NCBI RefSeq assembly: GCF_027568575.1
Contig: NZ_JANUVP010000008.1
Source of the DNA: Caldifermentibacillus hisashii
GTDB taxonomy: Bacteria; Bacillota; Bacilli; Bacillales; Caldibacillaceae
Strand: one strand, 5' to 3'
Length of the DNA stretch: 64,000 bases
The position numbers were made by a program, and so were the translations under genes. Positions 43,027 through 51,233 of the stretch are shown here, one piece after another (position 1 is the first letter of the stretch; each line of letters opens with the position of its first letter). Below the pieces are notes generated by a model. It was not told the DNA's origin. It ran no database searches and saw only the letters and a list, made by a program, of their open reading frames with translations.

Positions 43027-43079
43027 ATGTTAACTAATACTAAAAATAAGTTGACAAATACCTCCTTATTCATTATTTT
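43027..43079 (+). promoter_or_regulatory. bioYB promoter with BirA-type operator
   Basis: TTGACA (43051), 17-bp spacer and TATTTT (43074). The -35 lies in the right half of an imperfect palindrome TGTTAACTAA...AAGTTGACAAAT (43028-43059), which resembles the Bacillus BirA box, so biotin-dependent repression is expected. Confidence 0.7.
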
Positions 43080-43112
43080 TAAAATATCAACTGTTTAAAG
43101 GAGGTAACGCGA

Positions 43113-43697
43113 ATGAAAACTATTGAAATCACATTGGTTAGTATGTTTGTTGTTTTAATTGCAATCGGAGCAAATATTACATCCATTATTCCCTTTGCGG
43201 TAGTAGGTGGGGTGCCGATCACTTTACAAACATTTTTTGCCGTGTTATCCGGTTTAATACTAGGGAGTCGCCTAGGTGCGATTACGACAAGTGTTTATGC
43301 ATTTATGGGACTTGTCGGATTACCGGTTTTTGCCCGTTTTAGCGGTGGATTTGGTTCACTTCTTAGCCCAACCTTTGGCTTTATACTTTCTTTCATTTTG
43401 GCTGCTTACGTGGGCGGAAAAATTATTGAAAAGAAAAAAACTGTATCATGGTATGTTTTTGCATCATTAGTTGCCACTGCGATTAATTATTTATTCGGGA
43501 CGAACTGGATGTATTTCGCTTATAAATTTTGGGCAGATGCACCGGACGGATTTTCATATGGATTGGCATGGCTTTGGATGTTGCCGCCGCTTCCTAAAGA
43601 CATTATTCTTGCAGTAGTTGCCGGAATCTTTGCTCATCGCATGCGGGTTTCCATCCTTTCAAAAGGCCAATTCAAAAAATTGAAATTAGGTGCATAG
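43113..43697 (+). CDS. bioY: Biotin transporter BioY
   Basis: A 194-aa protein with about six membrane segments; GGVPITLQTFFAVLSGLILG followed by FMGLVGLPVFARFSGGFGSL is the BioY signature. It is the substrate-binding subunit of an ECF importer, working with shared EcfAAT or alone. AAAGGAGG precedes the ATG. It is followed by bioB after 37 bp, as one operon. Confidence 0.95.
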   Translation: MKTIEITLVSMFVVLIAIGANITSIIPFAVVGGVPITLQTFFAVLSGLILGSRLGAITTSVYAFMGLVGLPVFARFSGGFGSLLSPTFGFILSFILAAYVGGKIIEKKKTVSWYVFASLVATAINYLFGTNWMYFAYKFWADAPDGFSYGLAWLWMLPPLPKDIILAVVAGIFAHRMRVSILSKGQFKKLKLGA

Positions 43698-43734
43698 CTT
43701 TGACAGAGAAACAAGGGGAAAAGGAGGAAATTTT

Positions 43735-44727
43735 GTGGATTGGAAAGAACTGGCATATGAAGTACTAAATGGCAAGGAAATAACATATGAAGAGGCATTA
43801 ACAATATTACTAACACCTGATAAACAATTACTGGAACTTCTTCACGGTGCATATATCATTCGTCGCCATTATTATGGAAATAAAGTGAAGTTAAATAAAA
43901 TAAAAAATGTCAAATCAGGTATTTGTCCGGAAAATTGCAGCTACTGTTCGCAATCAAGCATTTCCAAAGCACCGATTGAAAAATATACGATGTTATCAAA
44001 AGAAGAAATCTTAGCCGGTGCGAAACAAGCTTATGATATGAAAATAGGTACGTATTGTATTGTTGCAAGTGGGAGAGGACCAAGTAATCGCGAAATTGAA
44101 ACCGTTGCTGCAGCTGTCAAGGAGATAAAGGAGCGATATCCGTTAACGATTTGTACATGCTTAGGTATTTTAAAACCGGAACAAGCGGTAAAACTGAAGG
44201 AAGCCGGAGTCGATCGTTATAACCATAATATAAACACATCAGAAAGACATCATCCCGAAATTACCACTTCCCACACCTATCAAGATCGGATACATACTGT
44301 TGAAAGGGTAAAACAGGCGGGAATCTCTCCATGCTCAGGAATTATTGTTGGTATGAAAGAAAAGAAAGAAGACGTCGTTGATATGGCTTTCAGTTTAAAA
44401 GCTTTAGATGCTGATTCCATTCCAGTAAATTTCTTAAATGCCATAAGCGGGACCCCTTTGGAAGGAACAAAGGAATTAAATCCCCGGTATTGTTTAAAAG
44501 TATTAGCGATGATGCGGTTTGTCAATCCTTCAAAAGAAATTCGGATTGCCGGCGGTCGAGAAGTAAATCTACGCAGTCTGCAACCGCTCGGGTTATATCC
44601 GGCCAATTCAATTTTTGTTGGCGACTATTTAACTACAGAAGGTCAAGCAGATTCAGCCGATTTACGAATGTTGGAAGATCTCGGTTTTGAAATTGAATTT
44701 AACTATCAATTCGTTTCGACCAGATAA
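43735..44727 (+). CDS. bioB: Biotin synthase
   Basis: A 330-aa radical SAM enzyme. CPENCSYCSQS holds the 4Fe-4S cysteines; YNHNINTSERHHPEI, GIIVGMKE and IRIAGGREVNLRSLQP are typical BioB motifs including the Arg ligand of the second cluster. It inserts sulfur into dethiobiotin. GTG 43735 is selected for its AAGGAGG 7 bp upstream; the frame from 43690 overlaps bioY without a site. No other bio genes are nearby, so uptake or salvage of dethiobiotin is possible. Confidence 0.95.
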   Translation: MDWKELAYEVLNGKEITYEEALTILLTPDKQLLELLHGAYIIRRHYYGNKVKLNKIKNVKSGICPENCSYCSQSSISKAPIEKYTMLSKEEILAGAKQAYDMKIGTYCIVASGRGPSNREIETVAAAVKEIKERYPLTICTCLGILKPEQAVKLKEAGVDRYNHNINTSERHHPEITTSHTYQDRIHTVERVKQAGISPCSGIIVGMKEKKEDVVDMAFSLKALDADSIPVNFLNAISGTPLEGTKELNPRYCLKVLAMMRFVNPSKEIRIAGGREVNLRSLQPLGLYPANSIFVGDYLTTEGQADSADLRMLEDLGFEIEFNYQFVSTR

Positions 44728-44799
44728 GCTTTTAAAAACTATGTTCTCAGTCACCTACCACTGACAAAGTTTAATCCCGATAGCATGGCAATGTAAGTT

Positions 44800-44848
44800 T
44801 ATCCCGAGTTTAACGACAAATCAAACTTCAGTCTCAAAACTCGGGATA
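44800..44848. other. 12-bp inverted repeat downstream of bioB
   Basis: TATCCCGAGTTT and AAACTCGGGATA face each other over 25 nt, with no T run. Perhaps an mRNA end or repeat fragment. Confidence 0.4.
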
Positions 44849-44969
44849 ATAAGGGGAAGGAAAAGAGCAATTTTGCAAATGTCCGATTCATTTTTACTAA
44901 GTGAGAGATAGATGGCCCCTGTTGATTGTTAATGAGCGGGGTGAATTATCGAAATTCCTCGAACTTTGC

Positions 44970-44998
44970 TTGCTTTTTTCCAAATTTTTCACTATAAT
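44970..44998 (+). promoter_or_regulatory. leuS: Promoter of leuS leader
   Basis: TTGCTT, 17-bp spacer, TATAAT about 10 bp before the T-box leader. Confidence 0.6.
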
Positions 44999-45009
44999 AT
45001 TGCCATACT

Positions 45010-45275
45010 AACTGGATAAAAACGGTGACGAGGAGTAGTAATGTCCGCTGTTGTTCAAAGAGAGCTAACGGTCGGTGGGAGTTAGTCATCAGCAACATGA
45101 ACTCGCCTCTGAGTTGCAAATATGAATTGAGTAATATTTGCCGGCTCGACCCACGTTACGGGCTAATCAAGTGAATATATTTCGGCATTATATGCTGATA
45201 TATATTAAATTGGGTGGTACCGCGGGAGACAATCCTCTCGTCCCAAATCAGTTTTGGGATGGGGGGATTTTTATT
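45010..45275 (+). promoter_or_regulatory. T-box leader, leucine type
   Basis: The T-box core GGGTGGTACCGCG is at 45212-45224, preceded by a stem I with the AGAGAGCTAACGG region and a specifier CTC (Leu) at 45102-45104. The terminator (45233-45275, TCCCAAATCAGTTTTGGGA at its tip, followed by TTTTTATTT) ends it. Uncharged tRNA-Leu should prevent termination and allow leuS expression. Confidence 0.95.
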
Positions 45276-45347
45276 TGTGAATGTTTTGAAAAGAAAGCTA
45301 TTGGTCAAAATGGAGGATAATTGAAAAAGTTAAAGGAGGCAATTTCA

Positions 45348-47762
45348 GTGAGTTTCAACCATAGACAAATCGAGAAGAAATGGCAAAACTATTGGCAAGA
45401 ACATCATACATTTCGAACAACCGAAGACAAAGATAAACCGAAATTTTTTGCAATGGGAATGTTTCCTTATCCATCAGGGGCAGGTCTTCACGTCGGACAT
45501 CCGAAAAGTTTTACGGCGGTTGATATTACTGCACGTATGAAAAGAATGCAAGGCTATAATGTTCTTCATCCAATGGGCTGGGATGCGTTCGGATTACCTG
45601 CTGAACAGTATGCAATTGATACAGGTAATGATCCGGCTGAATTTACTGAAAAAAATATTCAAACATTTAAGAAACAATTAAACGATCTAGGTTTTTCCTA
45701 TGATTGGGAGCGGGAAGTGAATACAACCGATCCGAATTATTACAAATGGACCCAATGGATTTTTATCAAATTGTATGAAAAAGGGCTGGCTTATATTGAT
45801 GAAGTGCCGGTTAACTGGTGTCCGGCGCTTGGAACAGTTCTTGCCAACGAAGAAGTCATCGATGGGAAAAGTGAACGCGGAGGCCACCCGGTAATTCGGA
45901 AACCGATGAAACAATGGATGTTAAAGATTACTGAATATGCCGATCGTCTATTGGAAGATTTGGATGAATTGGACTGGTCCGAAAGTATTAAAGAAATGCA
46001 ACGGAACTGGATTGGCCGTTCAGAGGGTGCAGAAATTAACTTCCAAATTGACGGTCACGACGATACTTTCACCGTCTTCACAACACGTCCGGATACTTTG
46101 TTCGGTGCCACGTATGCGGTTTTGGCTCCAGAACATGTTTTAGTCGAGAAAATTACGACAGCTGAACAAAAGGATGCAGTTGAAGCGTACCTTAAAGAAG
46201 TCCAAACAAAATCTGACTTGGAGCGGACGGATTTGGCAAAAGAAAAAACGGGTGTATTTACCGGCGCTTATGCAGTGAATCCGGCAAGCGGTGAAAAAAT
46301 GCCCATCTGGATTGCCGATTATGTGCTTGCCACTTATGGTACCGGGGCAATTATGGCGGTACCGGCACATGATGAACGTGACTATGAATTTGCGAAAAAA
46401 TTTGATTTGCCGATCCGTGAAGTTGTTGCCGGCGGGGATATTCAAAAAGAAGCGTATACCGGTGACGGCGTGCATGTAAATTCCGGATTTCTTGATGGTT
46501 TGAATAAACAAGATGCCATTGCAAAAATGATTGCTTGGGTAGAAGAAAAAGGCATCGGGCAGAAAAAAGTTCAATACAAATTGCGTGACTGGTTGTTCAG
46601 CCGTCAACGCTATTGGGGTGAACCGATTCCGATTATTCATTGGGAAGACGGTACCATGACAACTGTTCCGGAAGAAGAATTGCCGCTGCTTTTACCGGAA
46701 ATGAAAGAAATTAAACCGTCCGGAACCGGGGAATCACCGCTTGCCAATGCGACAGACTGGTTGGAAGTCATTGATCCGGTGACAGGCAAAAAAGGACGTC
46801 GGGAAACAAATACAATGCCACAGTGGGCCGGTAGCTGCTGGTATTATCTCCGCTACATCGATCCGAACAATGATCAATTTATCGCAGATCCGGAAAAATT
46901 GAAATATTGGTTGCCGGTTGATTTGTACATCGGTGGAGCTGAACATGCAGTCCTACACTTGCTATATGCCCGGTTCTGGCATAAAGTACTATACGATATT
47001 GGGGTAGTACCTACGAAGGAACCATTCCAAAAATTGGTTAACCAAGGAATGATCCTCGGTGAAAATCATGAAAAAATGAGTAAATCGAAAGGCAATGTTG
47101 TAAACCCGGATGAAATTGTGGAAAGCCACGGAGCCGATACATTGCGCTTGTATGAAATGTTCATGGGACCGCTGGAAGCATCCGCACCTTGGTCAACAAC
47201 CGGACTTGACGGTTCGCGCCGGTTCTTGGACCGGATTTGGCGTCTCTTTGTTAACGAGGATGGCACACTTTCTGATAAGATTGTCGACAAAGTTGGCGAT
47301 GAATTGGAAAAAACATATCACCGTACCGTGAAGAAAGTGACGGAGGATTATGAAGGCCTTCGTTTTAACACTGCAATTTCCCAATTAATGGTATTTATCA
47401 ATGAGGCCTATAAAGTTGGGGAAGTACCGCGGAAATTTGCGGAAGGATTTTTGCAATTGTTATCACCGGTTTGCCCGCATATCGCTGAGGAGCTATGGTC
47501 AAAATTAGGGCATCATGAATCGATTACTTTTTCGACTTGGCCGACTTTTGACGAAAGTAAACTAGTTGATAATGAAATCGAAATTGTTATTCAAGTGAAC
47601 GGCAAAGTTCGAGCTAAGAAAATGGTGCCGGTGGGTAGCAGTAAGGAGCAATTGGAAGAATTGGCAAAAGCGGATGAAGCCATTCAAGCCCAATTGGCCG
47701 GGAAAACAATCCGTAAAGTGATTGCCGTACCGGGAAAATTGGTAAATATCGTGGCAAATTAA
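45348..47762 (+). CDS. leuS: Leucyl-tRNA synthetase
   Basis: An 804-aa class I synthetase. YPSGAGLHVGHP is the HIGH region, an editing domain follows (TTRPDTLFGATYAVLAPEH), and KMSKSKGNVVNPDE is the KMSKS loop. GTG 45348 is chosen because AAAGGAGG lies 8 bp upstream and the protein then begins SFNHRQIEKKW as in relatives; the frame from 45321 adds nine residues. Controlled by the T-box leader. Confidence 0.98.
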   Translation: MSFNHRQIEKKWQNYWQEHHTFRTTEDKDKPKFFAMGMFPYPSGAGLHVGHPKSFTAVDITARMKRMQGYNVLHPMGWDAFGLPAEQYAIDTGNDPAEFTEKNIQTFKKQLNDLGFSYDWEREVNTTDPNYYKWTQWIFIKLYEKGLAYIDEVPVNWCPALGTVLANEEVIDGKSERGGHPVIRKPMKQWMLKITEYADRLLEDLDELDWSESIKEMQRNWIGRSEGAEINFQIDGHDDTFTVFTTRPDTLFGATYAVLAPEHVLVEKITTAEQKDAVEAYLKEVQTKSDLERTDLAKEKTGVFTGAYAVNPASGEKMPIWIADYVLATYGTGAIMAVPAHDERDYEFAKKFDLPIREVVAGGDIQKEAYTGDGVHVNSGFLDGLNKQDAIAKMIAWVEEKGIGQKKVQYKLRDWLFSRQRYWGEPIPIIHWEDGTMTTVPEEELPLLLPEMKEIKPSGTGESPLANATDWLEVIDPVTGKKGRRETNTMPQWAGSCWYYLRYIDPNNDQFIADPEKLKYWLPVDLYIGGAEHAVLHLLYARFWHKVLYDIGVVPTKEPFQKLVNQGMILGENHEKMSKSKGNVVNPDEIVESHGADTLRLYEMFMGPLEASAPWSTTGLDGSRRFLDRIWRLFVNEDGTLSDKIVDKVGDELEKTYHRTVKKVTEDYEGLRFNTAISQLMVFINEAYKVGEVPRKFAEGFLQLLSPVCPHIAEELWSKLGHHESITFSTWPTFDESKLVDNEIEIVIQVNGKVRAKKMVPVGSSKEQLEELAKADEAIQAQLAGKTIRKVIAVPGKLVNIVAN

Positions 47763-47772
47763 TTTTGGAAAA

Positions 47773-47800
47773 AGGTCATCTTTTACGGATGACCTATTTT
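47773..47800 (+). terminator. Terminator of leuS
   Basis: AGGTCATC-TTTTACG-GATGACCT stem and ATTTT just before the repeat array. Confidence 0.75.
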
Positions 47801-48560
47801 GACGACGAGGGCGAATCTCGTCACCATTTTGGGGTGAAAAAGTCTCATTTTCGACGACGAGCCCTATTCTCGTCACCAATTTGAGGTGAAAACTGCTCTA
47901 TTTTGGCGGTGAAACCCGATCTCGTCATCATTTTTCGGTGAGAAACGCTTGTTTTTGACGACGAGGGCGAATCTCGTCACCATTTTGAGATGGAAAAGTC
48001 TCAATTTTGGCGACGAGCCCCGTTCTCGTCACCGTTTTTTGGTGAAAACCGCTATTTTTTGGCGACGAGCCCTATTCTCGTCACCATTTTGAGATGGAAA
48101 AGTCTCAATTTTGGCGACGAGCCCCGTTCTCGTCACCGTTTTTGGGTGAGAAATGCTTGTTTTTGACGACGAGCCCCGTTCTCGTCACCATTTTTCGGTG
48201 AGAACTGCTTGTTTTTGACGACGAGCCCTATTCTCGTCACCAATTTGAGGTGAAAACTGCTCTATTTTGGCGACGAGACTCAATCTCGTCACCTTTTTTT
48301 GGTGAAAACCGCTTAATTTTGACGACGAGGGCGAATCTCGTCACCATTTTGAGGCGAGAAACTTGAATTTTTGGCGACGAGCCCTATTCTCGTCACCATT
48401 TTGAGATGGAAAAGTCTCAATTTTGGCGACGAGCCCTGTTCTCGTCGTCGTTTTGAGCCGAAAACCACCCATTTTTGACGACGAGCCTCGAACTCGTTAC
48501 CAATTTGAAGTGGAAACTTCCTTTTTTTGACGAAGAGACCCTTTCTCGTCGCTAATTTTG
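47801..48560 (+). repeat. 52-bp tandem repeat array, 15 units without indels
   Basis: The unit start (GACGACGAG or a close variant) falls at 47801, 47853, 47905, 47957 and so on every 52 bp to 48529. Each typical unit holds GACGAG-N7-CTCGTC followed at once by CACC-N7-GGTG, then a T-rich/A-rich linker. Substitutions are common but length is constant. It fills the gap between leuS and ytwF; 52 is not a multiple of three, and no continuous reading frame exists. Confidence 0.93.
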
Positions 48561-48676
48561 TTATAATAAAAGATTTACGTATCCCATCACTAATTAACCA
48601 AGTCAAACTAATCCTCGTTACTGAATCTATTATGCTAAAATGAACGCATGATATTTTTTACAAAGGATGATGGAAG

Positions 48677-48991
48677 ATGAAGGTCATTACGCCTGAAGAA
48701 CTTGAAGTAAAAATAGAAAAAGGGGAAAAGCTGCACATCATTGACGTTCGTGAACCAGAAGAAATAGCAGAAGGAATGGTTCCGGGTGCGAAACATATCC
48801 CAATGATGCAAATTCCGGAACGAATGACAGAGCTTGACAAAGATAAAGAATATATTTTCATTTGCCGTTCGGGAAATCGGAGCGGGCAAGTGTGTGGATT
48901 TTTAGAAGGCCATGGCTATAAAGTCGTCAATATGATTGGCGGAATGCTTGAGTGGACCGGTGAATTAGAATGGAATGAGCAAAATTCATAA
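48677..48991 (+). CDS. ytwF: Rhodanese-like domain protein YtwF
   Basis: A 104-aa single-domain rhodanese: LHIIDVREPEEIAEGMVPGA, then FICRSGNRSGQV with the active-site Cys. It probably carries persulfide sulfur or binds oxyanions. Start ATG with AAAGGATGATGGAAG upstream. The position next to leuS fits B. subtilis. Confidence 0.92.
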   Translation: MKVITPEELEVKIEKGEKLHIIDVREPEEIAEGMVPGAKHIPMMQIPERMTELDKDKEYIFICRSGNRSGQVCGFLEGHGYKVVNMIGGMLEWTGELEWNEQNS

Positions 48992-49169
48992 AATTTTTAA
49001 ATAAAGTGTTATAAAATTCGGATAACTTGGCCATGATGAAAATAACAAAAGTGAAAGTGCTTTGTTTGTTGGCGGAACTTCTCTTGTAAATCCGGACAAT
49101 AAAACTTAGTCTACTTTTTCACCAATATTTTTATATTTTCCTATACTGTAAAAAAGGAGTTAAAGGAAA

Positions 49170-49355
49170 ATGGTCAAGGTAAAGGTATTCGATTATGAAC
49201 ATGAAAAAGACTTGGAACATGAAATGAATAATTTTTTAGGAAAACTTGATGAAGATCAGCTAATAGATATTAAATATCATGTTGCGGCAATGTATGAAGA
49301 AGATGATGAAGATCAAATCTATTGTTTTTCGGCTATGGTTATTTATCGGAAATGA
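49170..49355 (+). CDS. Sporulation protein Cse60-like (DUF2758)
   Basis: A 61-aa acidic protein (VKVKVFDYEHEKDLEHEMNN, ending IYCFSAMVIYRK) matching the small Cse60 family, which was tied to sporulation gene expression in Bacillus. AAAAGGAG precedes the ATG at good spacing, and a terminator follows. Confidence 0.85.
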   Translation: MVKVKVFDYEHEKDLEHEMNNFLGKLDEDQLIDIKYHVAAMYEEDDEDQIYCFSAMVIYRK

Positions 49356-49361
49356 GTTGAA

Positions 49362-49393
49362 AAAAACCAGGAACACAGTGCTCCTGGTTTTTT
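49362..49393. terminator. Bidirectional terminator
   Basis: AAAAACCAGGAACACAGTGC and CTCCTGGTTTTTT form a stem of about 11 bp between convergent genes. Confidence 0.88.
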
Positions 49394-50669
49394 ACTCGTT
49401 TTCCAGTTTTAAAGCAAATTTTGCCGCATTTAAGCCTGCAAGTCTTCCGGTGACAAGAGCCGACGTAATATTATATCCCCCTGTGTAGCCGTGAATATCC
49501 AAAATTTCCCCGCAAAAATAAAGTCCTTCCATTTTTTTCGATGCAATTGTCTTTGGCTCGACTTCTTTTATAGAAATTCCACCGCCTGTTACAAAGGCTT
49601 TTTCTAAAGGTAAGGTACCGTTAACAGTAAAGCGGAAATCTTTACAAAGTTGAGCGAGCTTTCGGAGCTTCTCTTTTGCAATGGTGTTCATCGGCTGGTC
49701 TTGGTCAATTTCTGCTTGCTCCAATAAAAATAAAAGGTAACGTTCCGGTAAAAGACCTTTCAAAGCATTTTTGACCGCTTTTTTCGCTTCTTCTTTTACA
49801 TGAGAAACAATTTCCTGAAAAATTTCTTCTTCGGTCCGGTCAACAATTGTGTCCAGTTTCATGGTTACATGTGACAGATTCCATTTTTTCATTGCTTTAA
49901 CGACAAATTGGCTGCACCGTAAAACAGCCGGTCCGGAAATACCGAAATGGGTAAAAATCATATCCATTTGATGGGTAATAATCGGTTTTCCTTTTGGATT
50001 TAATACCGATAAAGCTACATTTCGAAGCGATAATCCTTGTAATGTACGATTTTTTATAAAAGGTTCATCCGAAAGTAAAGGAACTTCTGTCGGGTAGAGT
50101 TCAGTTACTGTATGTCCGGCTTTTTCCGCCCAAGGATATCCGTCACCTGTAGAACCGGTGTGAGGGACCGATTTACCGCCGACCGCAACAACGACAGAGC
50201 GGGCCTTTATTTTTTCACCATTTTTTAAAATAACTTCTGCCACATGACCGTCTTCGTAATTGATATCCGCAACAGGGGTATTTGTTCTAATCATTACGTC
50301 AAGTTCTTTCAATCGGTTCAGTAATGCATTGACGACTGATTTTGCATCGTTTGTGACCGGAAACATCCGTCCGTGATCCTCTTCTTTCAGCTTCACACCT
50401 AAATTTTCAAAGAATTTTATAATGTCCTCATTGTTAAAAATAGAGAAGGCACTGTAAAGAAAGCGGCCGTTCCCGGGAATATGTTTAACAATTTCATCAA
50501 CCGGAAGACGGTTTGTTACATTGCAGCGCCCGCCACCGGAAATAGCAAGCTTTCGACCAAGCTTATCACCTTTATCGACAAGCAACACGTTCGCCCCTGT
50601 TTCTCCTGCTGCAATTGCCGCCATCAATCCACTCGGACCGCCACCTATTACGAATACATCTACATTCAA
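49392..50669 (-). CDS. ytfP: HI0933/BaiN-family flavoprotein YtfP
   Basis: A 425-aa FAD protein. VDVFVIGGGPSGLMAAIAAG is the Rossmann motif; DKLGRKLAISGGGRCNVTN is the family signature; ATHAGGYNITSA-like YTGGYNITSALVTGRLAG closes the C-terminus. Reductase role on unknown substrates. TTG 50669 is preferred since AAAAAGGTG lies 6 bp upstream; ATG 50687 overlaps that region and is the alternative. Confidence 0.87.
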   Translation of the reverse strand: MNVDVFVIGGGPSGLMAAIAAGETGANVLLVDKGDKLGRKLAISGGGRCNVTNRLPVDEIVKHIPGNGRFLYSAFSIFNNEDIIKFFENLGVKLKEEDHGRMFPVTNDAKSVVNALLNRLKELDVMIRTNTPVADINYEDGHVAEVILKNGEKIKARSVVVAVGGKSVPHTGSTGDGYPWAEKAGHTVTELYPTEVPLLSDEPFIKNRTLQGLSLRNVALSVLNPKGKPIITHQMDMIFTHFGISGPAVLRCSQFVVKAMKKWNLSHVTMKLDTIVDRTEEEIFQEIVSHVKEEAKKAVKNALKGLLPERYLLFLLEQAEIDQDQPMNTIAKEKLRKLAQLCKDFRFTVNGTLPLEKAFVTGGGISIKEVEPKTIASKKMEGLYFCGEILDIHGYTGGYNITSALVTGRLAGLNAAKFALKLENE

Positions 50670-50831
50670 AACAATCACCTTTTTCATTATCAGGTTATAA
50701 CTTCATTCATTATATAAAAGGGGAAATCAGAAAGAAAGTGGATTTAAGTTTTTTTACTGATAGATCAAGGTGGGTGATCGTACAGGGTGAAATCAGCAGT
50801 TCCCATGGCGACTTGACAGTACCGCTGCCGA

Positions 50832-51046
50832 ATTCAACCGTAAGATATCTTAATTTATTCAACAGTCCCCCCATCTAATTCACCAGTAAAAAGAGAAAAA
50901 TAAACAGCAAACAAGCCTTAATTCAATAGTAAAAATGAAAAATTCAACAGCAGGGCACCTATAATCAACAGCAACCTATCGAATTCATCAGCAGATTCCT
51001 CAAATTCAACTACGGAAGGAAAAATTCAACAACAAATCACCTGAAA
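50832..51046 (-). repeat. 21-bp tandem repeat array II (reverse orientation)
   Basis: ATTCAACAG-type motifs recur at about 50832, 50857, 50878, 50899, 50921, 50942, 50963, 50983, 51004 and 51024, mostly 21 bp apart. On the minus strand they read CTGTTGAAT as in array I, with variable ~10-bp partners. It lies between ytfP and the murJ-like gene; variants are more decayed than in array I. The rest of 50690-51233 shows no gene. Confidence 0.82.
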
Positions 51047-51233
51047 TTTGGCAAAAAAATAAAAAGCAGTTCAATCTGCTTCATCCCTAAAAAGTTCGCA
51101 AAAAATATAAAAGTAAATTGTCAATTCAATATAAAAACATGTAAACTAGATTAGTGTATTTTAACGTAAAAATTTGTCATAATGTTGAGCAGATAATATT
51201 ATTAAAAGAGAAAAACTGTTAGGTTGGGATTGT

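Noticed and set aside
42722..43033. 103-aa frame with repeated LLLNFFY heptads
   Set aside because: It is the translation of the 21-bp tandem array; the period is a multiple of three, so a frame stays open by chance. No ribosome site.
46140..46640. 166-aa minus-strand frame
   Set aside because: Opposite leuS; no ribosome site and low-quality composition.
47801..48560. CRISPR array
   Set aside because: There are no alternating constant repeats and unique spacers of fixed size: all of each unit is similar, conserved parts are short inverted repeats, and no cas gene is near.
47562..48606. Minus-strand frames with repeated FSPQNGDEIRPRRQN
   Set aside because: They are translations of the 52-bp array and of the end of leuS; 52 is not a multiple of three and the frames have no start signals.
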